Source: Methylobacillus sp. MM3 (GTDB lineage: Bacteria; Pseudomonadota; Gammaproteobacteria; Burkholderiales; Methylophilaceae). From it: a DNA stretch of 64,000 nt. Positions 45,908 to 55,901 of the stretch are shown in pieces (position 1 is the stretch's first letter; each line of letters begins with the position of its first letter). The notes beneath the pieces are model-generated. The model was not told the origin of the DNA. It saw only the letters and a list, made by a program, of their open reading frames with translations, and searched no databases. The stretch lies in contig NZ_LXTQ01000001.1 in NCBI RefSeq assembly GCF_001645185.1, positions 372,001-436,000 of the forward strand, given 5' to 3'. A program made the position numbers and the translations under genes.

Positions 45908-47073
45908 TATTTCAGGCTGACTGCATACAAGCCGCCGCCGCTGGTCTGCACCATCAGCGTAGATTCGCCGAGGCTGACAGGTTGCGCCATGACGGAAGTC
46001 TTGTCGGTCTGGATGCGCGCAGCGAATGCGCCATCTTCTTTGGCAAGAAAATGCACATAGCCTTCGACATCGCCGACGGCGACATACTCGCCCATGGGCA
46101 ACGGTGCGCTGACCAGTCGATTCAGCAGGCCGCCTTGCCGCCAATAGCTCTTGCCGCTGCTGTTATCCAGCGCATAAACAGCGCCGCCGCTGTGCGTTAC
46201 GAAGACTTTTCCGTCGTCGGCAGCCAGACCGGTATAACTGGAGATGTCGCGGTTCCATAACACACGGCCGTTGGTGCGATCCACCGCCGCAACGCGACCC
46301 TGGAAAGCCACGGCGTAAACGTAACGACCGTCCACAACCGGCAGGCTGGTAATGTCGGCGATGCGCTCGATTTCGGTGACGCCCTTGGGCAGAGCCACAG
46401 AAGCCTCCCACAGCAGTTTCCCGTCATCCGCCTTCAGCGCGACCATCTTGCCGCCGGCAAAGCCGACATAGGCAGCACCATCCGCCAGCGTCACGCCCGC
46501 GCTGCTGCGCAGAGTCAAGGACGGCGTTGCGCGCTCATAAACCCATTTGCGCTTGCCGTCCGCAGTGCTCAGCCCGAATATGCGGCTGTCGCCGCTACGC
46601 ACGACAACGACGCCGGAAGCGACTTTGGGCGCGCTCAGCACTTCACTGCTGATCTTGGATTTCCAGAGCGCCTTGCCGTTCTGGTCGTAAGCCAGCACCA
46701 TGCCTTTCGGAGTACCGACCAGCACCAGGTTTTCGCCTGCGCCCACCCCGCCCGAAATGCTTTCTCCGGCATTGATGCGCCAGATCTGTTTGCCGGTTGC
46801 GGCATCGACCCGAGTGATTTCACCCTTGGTGTTGACAGCGAATACCGAACCGGCATCGACTGCCGGGGTATAGATGTAACCCTCCGCCTCGCCTACCGAG
46901 GTACTCCACAGCAGCTTCGCCGCTGCCTTCTGCTTGAAATCCGCCAGGGGCATCGGCGGCTCCTTGACCTCAGGCCCGAACATACGCTCGGAGATGTCTG
47001 TCTTGAGATCGGTGAGCGAAGAACAGCCGGCCAGCAGGGCAAAGGCAAGTATGGTGAGATAGCGTAACGACAT
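45907..47073 (-). CDS. bamB: Outer-membrane assembly lipoprotein BamB
   Basis: A 388-residue beta-propeller lipoprotein of the BAM complex, which inserts outer-membrane proteins. The lipobox is LAGC (Cys near 16), and repeated blade motifs such as [19 protein letters not shown] and GKLLWEASV appear. It overlaps der by one base and yfgM by one base (TGATG). Confidence 0.95.
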   Translation of the reverse strand: MSLRYLTILAFALLAGCSSLTDLKTDISERMFGPEVKEPPMPLADFKQKAAAKLLWSTSVGEAEGYIYTPAVDAGSVFAVNTKGEITRVDAATGKQIWRINAGESISGGVGAGENLVLVGTPKGMVLAYDQNGKALWKSKISSEVLSAPKVASGVVVVRSGDSRIFGLSTADGKRKWVYERATPSLTLRSSAGVTLADGAAYVGFAGGKMVALKADDGKLLWEASVALPKGVTEIERIADITSLPVVDGRYVYAVAFQGRVAAVDRTNGRVLWNRDISSYTGLAADDGKVFVTHSGGAVYALDNSSGKSYWRQGGLLNRLVSAPLPMGEYVAVGDVEGYVHFLAKEDGAFAARIQTDKTSVMAQPVSLGESTLMVQTSGGGLYAVSLK

Positions 47074-47699
47074 CAGCTGCCCAATGCGTCAAGTTTATGC
47101 TGGGTATAACCGCGGAGGCGTCCATCGGCTTGCAGTTTGGTCAGTGCGTCCGCATAAGCGGTTTTCGCTTCGGCCTTTTTGCCCTGTGCCGCGTAGATAT
47201 CGCCCTTGAGATCGGCGATGAGGCCATCGAACGCAGCCTCATGTTTTGCATCCAGCGTCTTCAAAGCGGCATCGTAGGCCTTTTCTTCAAGCTGGATCGC
47301 GGCCAGTTGCAATTGGGCGATCGAGCGGATGGAGTCTTCCTTGGCATTGCCCATCGCCCACTCCAGTTGCGCCTTGGCGCTCTTGGCATCGTTGTTTGCA
47401 TAATTCGCCTTGGCGGCGATCAGCGCGGCGCGGCCTGCGTACGACGTACCCGCGTGCTTATCGATAATCTGGCCGGAAGCTGCGCGGATATCCTTGATAT
47501 CCTTCACGCTCATCTTGGCCAGCGCTTCGTACTGCACCGACGCCTGCAATGCCTCGCTGCGCTGGTAGTATTTCCAGCCTTGGAATCCAGCGAAAACGGC
47601 AAGCACAGCAATCAGACCCCACGTTACCATGTTGCCGTTGCGCTTCCACCACGCCTTGAGTTCGTCCAGTTGTTCCTGTTCTTCCAGATCGTATGCCAT
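47073..47699 (-). CDS. yfgM: YfgM-family tetratricopeptide protein
   Basis: A 208-residue protein with an N-terminal cytoplasmic segment (MAYDLEEQEQLDELKAWWKR), one transmembrane helix (about residues 22-42) and a periplasmic TPR-like domain. YfgM is linked to the SecYEG translocon and periplasmic chaperones. Its neighbour bamB is conserved. Nine bases separate it from the ABC ATPase gene on the same strand. Confidence 0.9.
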   Translation of the reverse strand: MAYDLEEQEQLDELKAWWKRNGNMVTWGLIAVLAVFAGFQGWKYYQRSEALQASVQYEALAKMSVKDIKDIRAASGQIIDKHAGTSYAGRAALIAAKANYANNDAKSAKAQLEWAMGNAKEDSIRSIAQLQLAAIQLEEKAYDAALKTLDAKHEAAFDGLIADLKGDIYAAQGKKAEAKTAYADALTKLQADGRLRGYTQHKLDALGS

Positions 47700-47707
47700 A
47701 TCTCTTC

Positions 47708-48511
47708 CTAATGCGCCAAACGGTGTTGGCCGGGTATTGAATTCAGTAACTTACGCGTATATTCCTGTTGCGGCTCGGCATAAATCCGCGCCACGTCGCC
47801 TTGCTCAACGACGCGCCCACGATGCATCACCGCGATTTCATCGGCCATATGACGCACAACGCGCAAATCATGGCTGATGAAAAGGTAGCTGAGCCCCATT
47901 TCCTGTTGCAACTCCTTCAGCAACAAGAGAATCTGCGCCTGGATGGAAACATCCAGCGCGGACACCGGTTCGTCGCATACCACCAGTTTCGGCTCCAGCA
48001 CCAGCGCACGGGCGATGCCGATGCGCTGCCGCTGTCCGCCGGAAAATTCGTGCGGGTATTTTTCCATGTCCGTAGCCAAGAGGCCAACACGCTGCAGCAT
48101 GCGTACCACCCTCTCGCGCCGCTCGGACGCATTGCCGAGCTTATGTATCAGTAATCCCTCGCCGACGATATCGCCGACTTTCATGCGCGGATTCAACGAT
48201 GCAAACGGGTCCTGGAATACCATTTGCAAATGACGTCGCGCGGCTCGCAACTCGCTGCCGTTCAGCCCGGCAAGATTGCGGCCTTCGAAATGCACTTCGC
48301 CCGCATCGAGGGGCTGCAATTGTAGCAGACAACGCGCCAGGGTGGACTTGCCACTGCCGGACTCGCCGACGACAGCCAGCGTACGGCCCTGCCGCACGGA
48401 AACGGCTACGTCGTCCAACGCCTTGATCGTCGTGGAGCCGAAGCCGAACTTGCCGCTGCGCTGCTTGTAAATCTTGGTCAGGCCTTTGGCGGTCAGGATG
48501 AAATCGCTCAT
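47708..48511 (-). CDS. Peptide-type ABC transporter ATPase (DppF/OppF class)
   Basis: A 267-residue ABC ATPase with Walker [14 protein letters not shown], signature HEFSGGQRQRIGIARAL, Walker B LVVCDEPVSALD and an OppF-like C-terminal segment. The ATG at 48511 overlaps the stop of the preceding gene as ATGA. The pair would energise an oligopeptide or nickel-type importer, but no permease or binding protein lies nearby. It sits inside the hisS-yfgM block, which is usually contiguous. Confidence 0.92.
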   Translation of the reverse strand: MSDFILTAKGLTKIYKQRSGKFGFGSTTIKALDDVAVSVRQGRTLAVVGESGSGKSTLARCLLQLQPLDAGEVHFEGRNLAGLNGSELRAARRHLQMVFQDPFASLNPRMKVGDIVGEGLLIHKLGNASERRERVVRMLQRVGLLATDMEKYPHEFSGGQRQRIGIARALVLEPKLVVCDEPVSALDVSIQAQILLLLKELQQEMGLSYLFISHDLRVVRHMADEIAVMHRGRVVEQGDVARIYAEPQQEYTRKLLNSIPGQHRLAH

Positions 48512-49341
48512 TGCGCGCTCTCGTTCAGCCAGGCGTAATCGATGGGCTTGAGGGGCTTGCTGCCCTCCGCATCCGGCACGCAATCGAGCAAGGCGCGGGT
48601 ATAAGGATGCTGCGGGTTACCCAGAACATCGCTCACAGGGCCGCTCTCGACAACCTGGCCGCGGAACATGACCACGACATCGTCTGCGATATCCGCTACC
48701 ACGCCAAAATCGTGGGTGATAAACAGCATGCCCATGTTCATGCGCTGTTTGAGTTCCGCCAGCAATGCCAATATCTGCGCCTGCACCGTCACATCGAGGG
48801 CCGTTGTCGGCTCGTCGGCGATCAGCATGGCCGGCTCGCACGCGATGCTCATCGCTATCATCACGCGCTGGCGCTGACCGCCGGAAAGCTCATCGGGATA
48901 GCTGGACACACGCGCGGCCGGAATCCCAACCTGCTCCAGCAATGCAGAGACCTTGCTCTTGAGCGCCTTGCCGCTGAGGCCGAGATGCACGGCCAGGCTC
49001 TCGCCGATCTGGTAGCCGATGTTCAACACCGGATTCAGCGAGGTCATCGGTTCCTGGAAAATCATGCCAATGCGCTTGCCGCGAATGTCGCGCATTTGTG
49101 CCGGAGTAAATGTGGTCAGGTCATGCCCCTGGAAGACCACGTGCCCGGCTTGGCGCTGCAACGCCGAAGGAAGCAGACCCATGATCGCCAAGGCGCTCAG
49201 GCTCTTGCCGCTGCCGGATTCGCCGACGATACAGGTCGTTCTGCCCGCTGCCAGCGCAAAGGAGACGTTATCGACCAGCAGACGCTGCGGATTTGCAGCC
49301 GGCGTAACGGTCAGTCCCTCGATGCGCAGCAGGTGGCTCAT
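48508..49341 (-). CDS. Peptide-type ABC transporter ATPase (DppD/OppD class)
   Basis: A 277-residue ABC ATPase: [19 protein letters not shown] for Walker [22 protein letters not shown] for the signature, [13 protein letters not shown] for Walker B, and a C-terminal [13 protein letters not shown] as in OppD. It overlaps hisS by ATGA, so it is translated with it. The permease partner must be elsewhere or be absent. Confidence 0.92.
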   Translation of the reverse strand: MSHLLRIEGLTVTPAANPQRLLVDNVSFALAAGRTTCIVGESGSGKSLSALAIMGLLPSALQRQAGHVVFQGHDLTTFTPAQMRDIRGKRIGMIFQEPMTSLNPVLNIGYQIGESLAVHLGLSGKALKSKVSALLEQVGIPAARVSSYPDELSGGQRQRVMIAMSIACEPAMLIADEPTTALDVTVQAQILALLAELKQRMNMGMLFITHDFGVVADIADDVVVMFRGQVVESGPVSDVLGNPQHPYTRALLDCVPDAEGSKPLKPIDYAWLNESAQ

Positions 49342-50597
49342 TCCGCCAGGTATTCCGCCGCTTGCACCAGGTTCATGCGGCTCTGCTCGCCGGATGTGCG
49401 CAGGGGCTTGATGCTCACCTCTCCTGCCGTGGCTTCATCGTCGCCGATGATCACCGCGTAGCGTGCACCGCTGGCATCGGCCTTCTTCATTTGCGACTTG
49501 AAACTGCCCCCGCCGCAATGCAGGACCACGCTCAGGCCGGAGTCGCGCAACTGCTCAGCGGCCAGGATAGCCATGCGATCGGCTTGTTCGCCAAGATGCA
49601 GCATATAGGCATCCGGCATCAGGGCTGGCGGGACAAAGGATTGCTCCTGCAACAGCGCCAGCAAACGTTCGACGCCCATCGCAAACCCGCAGGCCGGAGC
49701 CGACTTGCCGCCAATCTGTTCGATCAAGCTGTCGTAGCGGCCGCCGGCACAGACCGTGCCCTGCGCACCCAGGCGGGTGGTTACCCATTCGAACACCGTC
49801 GCGTTGTAGTAGTCCAGCCCGCGCACCAGACGTGGATTGATGCGGAATGGAACGCCTGCTGCGATCAGCATCTCCTGCAACTCCTCGAAGTGCTTGCGCG
49901 ATTCCTCATCGAGATCTTCCGCGAGTTTGGGAGCGGCCTCGATGATGGCCTGCATCGCTGGGTTTTTCGAATCCAGGATGCGCAGCGGATTGCTGTGAAG
50001 GCGGCGCTTCGCGTCTTCATCCAGTACATCGGCATGGCCTTCAAAATAACTGATCAGGCGACTGCGATAGCGTGCCCGCGCTTCCAGCGAACCCAGCGTG
50101 TTGATTTCCAGCGCCACATCGTCCAGGCCAAGCAGCTTCCACAGCCTGGCCGTCATGACGATGTGCTCGGCATCCATATCCGGGCCGGCAAATCCCAGCG
50201 CTTCCACGCCAACCTGGTGGAATTGACGATAGCGGCCCTTTTGCGGGCGTTCATGGCGGAACATCGGCCCCTTGTACCACAGACGCTGTGGAGCGTTGTA
50301 CAGCAGGTTGTGCTGAATGACTGCACGCACGCAGGAAGCGGTACCTTCCGGGCGCAACGTGAGTTGCTCGCCGTTCAGCCGGTCTTCAAAGCTGTACATT
50401 TCCTTTTCGACAATATCCGTCACTTCGCCGATCGAACGCACGAAAAGATCGGTGCTTTCAACGATGGGAGTACGAATCTGCGTATAGCCGTAGGCGCGCA
50501 GCCAATCGGCCACGGTATCCTCGAAAAACTCCCACAGGGCGGCGTCGGCCGGGAGTATGTCGTTCATGCCGCGCACGGCTTGTATGGTCTTGCTCAT
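49338..50597 (-). CDS. hisS: Histidyl-tRNA synthetase
   Basis: A 419-residue class II synthetase that charges tRNA-His. Motif 1 region is RGMNDILP at the N-terminus; [15 protein letters not shown] is motif 2-linked; [15 protein letters not shown] and [13 protein letters not shown] are the histidine-specific segments; [10 protein letters not shown] is motif 3. Length is typical. It overlaps the ABC ATPase gene by four bases. Confidence 0.98.
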   Translation of the reverse strand: MSKTIQAVRGMNDILPADAALWEFFEDTVADWLRAYGYTQIRTPIVESTDLFVRSIGEVTDIVEKEMYSFEDRLNGEQLTLRPEGTASCVRAVIQHNLLYNAPQRLWYKGPMFRHERPQKGRYRQFHQVGVEALGFAGPDMDAEHIVMTARLWKLLGLDDVALEINTLGSLEARARYRSRLISYFEGHADVLDEDAKRRLHSNPLRILDSKNPAMQAIIEAAPKLAEDLDEESRKHFEELQEMLIAAGVPFRINPRLVRGLDYYNATVFEWVTTRLGAQGTVCAGGRYDSLIEQIGGKSAPACGFAMGVERLLALLQEQSFVPPALMPDAYMLHLGEQADRMAILAAEQLRDSGLSVVLHCGGGSFKSQMKKADASGARYAVIIGDDEATAGEVSIKPLRTSGEQSRMNLVQAAEYLAE

Positions 50598-50634
50598 GTT
50601 ATCTTTGTTGATTCTGTTATTGGTATGTGATTGC

Positions 50635-51909
50635 TCAGCCCACGGCTTTGAGCGGAATCACTTTGTGCTCGCGGCGCAGCGCGCCGCCTGCGGAATAATG
50701 TGTTTTCACGTAGTTCTCGACGATCGCCTGGAACTCCTCGGCAATCGCATCGCCTTTCAGCGTGACGGTTTTTTCGCCGTCGACGAACACCGGCGCCACC
50801 GGCACTTCACCGGTTCCCGGCAGGCTGATGCCGATATTTGCCAGCTTGGACTCGCCCGGGCCGTTGACCACGCAGCCCATCACCGCGACGTTCATGGTTT
50901 CCACACCGGGGTATTCGTTGCGCCATGCAGGCATTTGCTCGCGCAAATAACGCTGGATCTTCTGCGCCAATTCCTGGAAAAAGGTCGATGTGGTGCGGCC
51001 GCAGCCCGGACAAGCCGTCACCAGCGGCGTGAACGAACGGATGCCCATGGTTTGCAGGATTTCCTGCGCAACAATCACTTCGCGCGTCCGCGACTCGCCA
51101 GGCTCGGGCGTGAGGCTGATGCGAATGGTGTCGCCTATGCCTTCCTGCATCAGCACCGACAGCGCGGCCGTGGAAGCCACGATGCCCTTGGAGCCCATGC
51201 CTGCTTCGGTCAAACCCAAGTGCAAGGGATAATCGCAACGACGTGCAAGCTCGCGATAGACCGTGATCAAGTCCTGCACATCGCTCACCTTGCAGGAAAT
51301 AATGATGCGATCGCCGGGCAAACCAATCGCCTCGGCCTGCTGCGCGCTTTCCAGCGCGGACTGGATCAGCGCCTCGCGCATCAGCGCTTCGGCCGACAAC
51401 GGCTGCGCACGCTGGGCATTTTCATCCATCATGCGTGCCATCTTGGCCTGATCCAGGCTGCCCCAGTTGACGCCGATACGCACCGGCTTGTTGTATTGAA
51501 TCGCCGCCTCGATCATCGCGGCAAACTGTTCGTCGCGCTTGGCGCCCTTGCCGACATTGCCCGGGTTGATCCGGTATTTGGCAAGCGCCTCGGCGCATTC
51601 TGGATATTGCGCCAGCAGTTTGTGGCCGTTGTAATGGAAGTCGCCGATCAACGGAACGAAGCACCCCATCGCATCCAGCTTGCGGCGAATTGCACCCACT
51701 TGCGCTGCGGCTTCCGGCGAATTGACAGTGATGCGCACCATTTCCGAACCGGCTTGCCACAACGCGAATACCTGCTGCGCCGTTGCTTCCGCATCGGCGG
51801 TGTCGGTATTCGTCATCGACTGCACGACCACGGGTGCATGACCGCCCACGGCGATATCGCCGATCATGACACAACGGGTCTTATGGCGATGAATATGCTG
51901 TTCGATCAA
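50635..51909 (-). CDS. ispG: 4-hydroxy-3-methylbut-2-enyl-diphosphate synthase
   Basis: A 424-residue [4Fe-4S] enzyme of the MEP isoprenoid pathway. [16 protein letters not shown] is near the N-terminus, and [12 protein letters not shown] with a later [10 protein letters not shown] carries the cluster cysteines. The start is a TTG at 51909 with GGAG eight bases upstream. An ATG at 51867 would remove 14 residues. It lies three bases past the rodZ stop. Confidence 0.95.
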   Translation of the reverse strand: MIEQHIHRHKTRCVMIGDIAVGGHAPVVVQSMTNTDTADAEATAQQVFALWQAGSEMVRITVNSPEAAAQVGAIRRKLDAMGCFVPLIGDFHYNGHKLLAQYPECAEALAKYRINPGNVGKGAKRDEQFAAMIEAAIQYNKPVRIGVNWGSLDQAKMARMMDENAQRAQPLSAEALMREALIQSALESAQQAEAIGLPGDRIIISCKVSDVQDLITVYRELARRCDYPLHLGLTEAGMGSKGIVASTAALSVLMQEGIGDTIRISLTPEPGESRTREVIVAQEILQTMGIRSFTPLVTACPGCGRTTSTFFQELAQKIQRYLREQMPAWRNEYPGVETMNVAVMGCVVNGPGESKLANIGISLPGTGEVPVAPVFVDGEKTVTLKGDAIAEEFQAIVENYVKTHYSAGGALRREHKVIPLKAVG

Positions 51910-51912
51910 GAC

Positions 51913-52773
51913 TTACTCCAGAGTCAGACGCGCGACGTTGCCACGAATGTGCGGCGCGAGGTCAACCGTGCTGCCGTTGAAGGTCAGTTGCATGCCGGCG
52001 GCATTGCCTATGACGAGCTTGAGAGGTGGCGTTCCGGAAATGGTTTCACTGCTGCCGGTCAGAACGTTTCTGTTGAAAAGTTCCTTGCCATCGCGGTCGG
52101 TCACGCTGACCCAGCTGGTTTGGGTAGGCGTCAGCACCAGTTTGGCTGTATTCGCTGCCACAGCCGGCTCTGCAACCGCGCCCTGCGGTGCCGCAGGCAC
52201 TGCCGGTGCCGGTAGAACACCTTCCGCCAATGGGGCCGGCAACACATCAAGAGACTGCGGAGCAACCGCTGTATCAGGCAGCTCATGCGGAATCGTTGCG
52301 GGGTCTGGCTGCGGGGAGGTGCTTTTTTCGCTCGCAAAATCCATGTATGCGAACCAGGCAACGAGAGCCAGAATTACAATTACAATCGCCGCGAGATATA
52401 TCGTCCAGCCCTTGCGTTCACGGCCGGCAATCAGGATATTTTCCGAGTGCAGGCTGATCTGGCCTGGGGACAATTCGGGGCCATGCACCCGGCAAGCTTC
52501 CAGTAAAGGCTCCACATCGATTTGCAGAAGCTTGGCGTAATTGCGCAAGAAACCGCGTACAAATGCCGGGCCCGGCAATGCATCGACATTTCCCGACTCA
52601 AGCGCTTGCACCTGGCGCGGCATCAAACGCAAGCGGGATGCGACCTCGTCCACGCTCAGGCCCATGTTTTCCCGCGCTTCGACAAGCAAATGGCCGACCG
52701 CCTGCAGGGACAATGTAGAAGCCGGTGTCGTCAATTGCGCGATTTTTTCGGTGTGATCGGATTGTTGTGTCAT
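51913..52773 (-). CDS. rodZ: Cell-shape protein RodZ
   Basis: A 286-residue bitopic protein that anchors MreB and sets rod shape. A cytoplasmic helix-turn-helix (about 25-85, with LSVDEVASRLRLMPRQVQALE) is followed by a transmembrane helix (122-143), a Pro/Ala-rich linker and a C-terminal periplasmic DUF4115 domain with SWVSVTDRDGKELFNRNV. It sits between pilW and ispG as in many proteobacteria. Confidence 0.94.
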   Translation of the reverse strand: MTQQSDHTEKIAQLTTPASTLSLQAVGHLLVEARENMGLSVDEVASRLRLMPRQVQALESGNVDALPGPAFVRGFLRNYAKLLQIDVEPLLEACRVHGPELSPGQISLHSENILIAGRERKGWTIYLAAIVIVILALVAWFAYMDFASEKSTSPQPDPATIPHELPDTAVAPQSLDVLPAPLAEGVLPAPAVPAAPQGAVAEPAVAANTAKLVLTPTQTSWVSVTDRDGKELFNRNVLTGSSETISGTPPLKLVIGNAAGMQLTFNGSTVDLAPHIRGNVARLTLE

Positions 52774-52812
52774 CTTGAATATCGTATCTATGGCCTGTTG
52801 CCGGTTTTATGC

Positions 52813-53556
52813 TTATTCCGCCAACATGGCTTTGGTTTCGTCGGAGTTCGGGTATTTTCTGCGTAACAGCAGACGATAACTCGCTTCTGCATCCTTGCCG
52901 CCCAGAATACGTTCGTTACGAACGCCCAGCCACAGCATTTCCGGCGTCGGGTCGATGTTCTTCATTGCCTGCTCCAGATGAGCACGCGCCTGCAGATGCT
53001 CTCCCTTGCCGAAATACAGCTGGGCAAGCTGATAGGAAGCCGCGCGCATATTGGGCTCGACGCGCAATGCATTCTGAAAATAGGTTTCGGCGTTCCTGAT
53101 ATCTTTTTTCTTGAGCGCGCAGATGCCGGCATTCAGATAGGCCGACTCCGGAGTCGCGTACAAAGGATTCTTAACCGCGGTCATGAACTCGCTGATGGCT
53201 TCGTCCACGCGATTGCGCACGCACAGGAAAGTACCGTAATTGTTGTGCGCTTCCGAGTTCTCGGGTTCGAGCTGCAAAGCGCGCTTGAAATTGCTCTCGG
53301 CCTTGGCATCCTGCTTCAGCGCCGCATGCACCAGTCCAAGCCCGGTATAAGCAGGGGCATAGGAAGAATCGAGTTCGGTAGCCTTGGTGAACTCGTCCAG
53401 CGCAATCGCCATCTGCCCTTGCGAGTAATAGGCGGCAGCGAGTTCGGTATGCAATTTTGCACGGTTGCGGCTGTGGGAATCCTCACCGGTTCTGACACCC
53501 TTGGCGGCGCAAGCAGCCAGAACCAGCGCCATCAGGATTACGAGTAGTTTTTTCAT
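52813..53556 (-). CDS. pilW: Type IV pilus assembly lipoprotein PilW/PilF
   Basis: A 247-residue lipoprotein with lipobox LAAC (Cys near 17) and about six TPR units, for example [20 protein letters not shown], then [14 protein letters not shown]. PilF/PilW is needed for secretin assembly in the outer membrane. It overlaps rlmN by ATGA. Pilus genes are otherwise not visible here. Confidence 0.92.
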   Translation of the reverse strand: MKKLLVILMALVLAACAAKGVRTGEDSHSRNRAKLHTELAAAYYSQGQMAIALDEFTKATELDSSYAPAYTGLGLVHAALKQDAKAESNFKRALQLEPENSEAHNNYGTFLCVRNRVDEAISEFMTAVKNPLYATPESAYLNAGICALKKKDIRNAETYFQNALRVEPNMRAASYQLAQLYFGKGEHLQARAHLEQAMKNIDPTPEMLWLGVRNERILGGKDAEASYRLLLRRKYPNSDETKAMLAE

Positions 53557-54659
53557 GCAACGGCCTTGAGAGTGAACTTATGGGTGCGGCGCGTTTTGTC
53601 TTCTACCTTGCCGGCGAGCTGGCCACAAGCCGCATCGATATCGTCGCCACGCGTCTTGCGAGTCGTCACGACATAACCCGCCTGCATCAGCACGTCACGG
53701 AAACGACGGATGTTATCCGGCCGGGAAGTCGCGTAACCGCTGTTCGGGAAAGGATTGAACGGAATCAGGTTGAATTTGCAGGGCACGCTTTTCACCGTTT
53801 GCAGCAGTTGTTTGGCGTGTTCGACCGTGTCATTGACGCCGTCCAGCATCACGTATTCGAAAGTCACGAAGTCGCGCGGCGCTTTTTCGAGATAGCGTAT
53901 GCAAGCGGCCATCAACTCGGCCAGCGGATACTTCTTGTTGATCGGGACGATTTCGTCGCGAAGCGCGTCATTCGGCGCATGCAGCGACACGGCCAATGCC
54001 ACCGGGCAGGCATCGCGCAAGCGATCCATCGCCGGAACGAGGCCGGAAGTGGACACGGTCACGCGGCGGCGACTCAATCCGTAGGCGCTGTCATCCAGCA
54101 TGATATTGAGCGCAGTCACGACATTGTCGAAGTTGGCAAGCGGTTCTCCCATGCCCATCATGACCACATTGGAGATAATGCGTTCGCTGCGCGGCAACAT
54201 ATCGTAGCCGTCGACCTGGCGCAGAGACTGGTTGGCGCGCCAAAGCTGGCCAATGATTTCGGAAACCTGCAGATTGCGGTTGAATCCCTGGCGGCCGGTG
54301 GAGCAAAAGGTGCATTCCAGCGCACAGCCAACCTGGGACGACACGCACAGCGTACCGCGGTCATCCTCGGGGATGAAAACGGTTTCCACGCCATTATTGG
54401 GCCCGACATCGACCAGCCATTTACGCGTACCGTCATCGGAAATCTGTTCGACCTTGATTTCAGGCGGGCGAATCTCGGCCACCGCGGCGAGTTTCTCGCG
54501 CAGCGGCCGGGCAATGTCCGTCATCTGCTCGAAGTCAGTCACGCCGAAATGGTGCATCCAGCGCATCAACTGCTTGGCGCGGAATGGCTTCTCGCCGAGT
54601 TCAACAAAGAATTGGGCGAGTTTCGGCTGATCGTAATCGAGCAGATTGACGAGCGACAT
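53553..54659 (-). CDS. rlmN: Dual rRNA/tRNA adenine-C2 methyltransferase
   Basis: A 368-residue radical SAM methyltransferase that methylates 23S rRNA A2503 and some tRNAs. Its cluster motif is CX3CX2C at 112-119 (CALECTFC). [13 protein letters not shown] and a C-terminal [16 protein letters not shown] hold the catalytic cysteine. It shares one base with ndk and overlaps pilW. Confidence 0.96.
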   Translation of the reverse strand: MSLVNLLDYDQPKLAQFFVELGEKPFRAKQLMRWMHHFGVTDFEQMTDIARPLREKLAAVAEIRPPEIKVEQISDDGTRKWLVDVGPNNGVETVFIPEDDRGTLCVSSQVGCALECTFCSTGRQGFNRNLQVSEIIGQLWRANQSLRQVDGYDMLPRSERIISNVVMMGMGEPLANFDNVVTALNIMLDDSAYGLSRRRVTVSTSGLVPAMDRLRDACPVALAVSLHAPNDALRDEIVPINKKYPLAELMAACIRYLEKAPRDFVTFEYVMLDGVNDTVEHAKQLLQTVKSVPCKFNLIPFNPFPNSGYATSRPDNIRRFRDVLMQAGYVVTTRKTRGDDIDAACGQLAGKVEDKTRRTHKFTLKAVA

Positions 54660-55084
54660 TAGCGGGAATACACCTGTGACGCAGGGAAGAAATAAGCGAT
54701 TTCGATCGCTGCATTTTCAGCGGAATCGGAACCGTGCACGGCGTTGGCGTCGATGCTTTCAGCGAAATCGGCGCGAATGGTGCCAGGAGCGGCCTTCTTC
54801 GGATCGGTCGCACCCATCAGGTCACGGTGAGCCAGCACGGCGTTTTCGCCTTCCAGCACCTGGATCACCACCGGACCGGAAACCATGAACTTCACCAGAT
54901 CGGCAAAGAAAGGACGCTCACGGTGAACGGCGTAAAAACCTTCGGCCTCTGCCTGGGACAGATGCGCCATGCGGGAAGCGACGATCTTCAGGCCGGCACC
55001 TTCGAAACGCGAATAGATCTTGCCGATTACGTTCTTGGCAACTGCGTCGGGTTTGATGATGGAAAGGGTGCGTTCAACAGCCAT
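54659..55084 (-). CDS. ndk: Nucleoside diphosphate kinase
   Basis: A 141-residue kinase that balances NTP pools. The start [21 protein letters not shown] and the phosphohistidine motif [12 protein letters not shown] are diagnostic. Its stop shares one base with the rlmN start. It is separated from rlmB by a 70-base AT-rich gap that should hold its promoter. Confidence 0.98.
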   Translation of the reverse strand: MAVERTLSIIKPDAVAKNVIGKIYSRFEGAGLKIVASRMAHLSQAEAEGFYAVHRERPFFADLVKFMVSGPVVIQVLEGENAVLAHRDLMGATDPKKAAPGTIRADFAESIDANAVHGSDSAENAAIEIAYFFPASQVYSR

Positions 55085-55154
55085 TTTGACTCCAAAAGTT
55101 AAGTTTATGAAAAGCCCGATAAAATACCATTTTAACGGCCTAAAATAAACCTTT

Positions 55155-55901
55155 TCAGGCTAGGTTTCTTTGCCTTCTGGCCTCGTAGAGACAGATTCCG
55201 CTGGCAACGGAAACGTTCAAACTCTCCACTGTGCCGAACATCGGAATGCTCACCAGCTGATCGCAGGTTTCGGCCGTCAGGCGGCGCAGGCCGGTGCCTT
55301 CGGCGCCGAGCACTATGGCAATGGGGCCAGAGAATTTTGCGGTAAACAGGTCATCCTCGGCTTCGGCTACTGCGCCCACCAGCCATACGCCGGCCTCTTT
55401 CAACTCGCGCAATGTACGCGCCAGGTTGGTCACGGCGATGAAAGGCACGGTTTCCGCCGCTCCGCAGGCAACCTTGCGCACTGTCGCATTCAGCCCGGCG
55501 GCACGATCCTTGGGAGCAATCACCGCATGCACGCCCATTGCATCGGCGACGCGCAGGCAGGCGCCGAGATTGTGCGGGTCCTCCACACCGTCCAGCACCA
55601 GGAAAAACGGCGGCTCGGCGAGATCGGACTCGAGAATATCGTGGATGTCCTGGTACGGCAGCGGCGTATCCGCCACGCGCGCCAGCACGCCCTGATGGCG
55701 GCCGTTGGCGGCCAAGCCATCAAGGCGCTCCTTCTCCATCTGCATCACGCGCACGTCCTTTTGCTCGGCCAGTTGTAGCAGATCCTGCATACGGGCGTCC
55801 TTACGTGTCTTGTCGACACAAACCTCCTGCACGCTGGCGGGGTTCTGACGTATGCGGCTCAATACCGCGTGAAAGCCGAATACGATACGGGTGATGCTCA
55901 T
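55155..55901 (-). CDS. rlmB: 23S rRNA 2'-O-methyltransferase RlmB
   Basis: A 248-residue SPOUT methyltransferase acting on G2251. An N-terminal substrate-binding domain is followed by the knot with [29 protein letters not shown] and [18 protein letters not shown]. It overlaps rnr by ATGA and is translated with it. Confidence 0.96.
   Translation of the reverse strand: MSITRIVFGFHAVLSRIRQNPASVQEVCVDKTRKDARMQDLLQLAEQKDVRVMQMEKERLDGLAANGRHQGVLARVADTPLPYQDIHDILESDLAEPPFFLVLDGVEDPHNLGACLRVADAMGVHAVIAPKDRAAGLNATVRKVACGAAETVPFIAVTNLARTLRELKEAGVWLVGAVAEAEDDLFTAKFSGPIAIVLGAEGTGLRRLTAETCDQLVSIPMFGTVESLNVSVASGICLYEARRQRNLA

Noticed and set aside
47708-49341. YejF-type single fused ABC protein
   Set aside because: Two separate genes are seen, each with its own Walker A, signature and stop codon.
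50557-52215. 552-codon plus-strand frame across ispG and rodZ
   Set aside because: Antisense to strongly recognised ispG; composition typical of a shadow.
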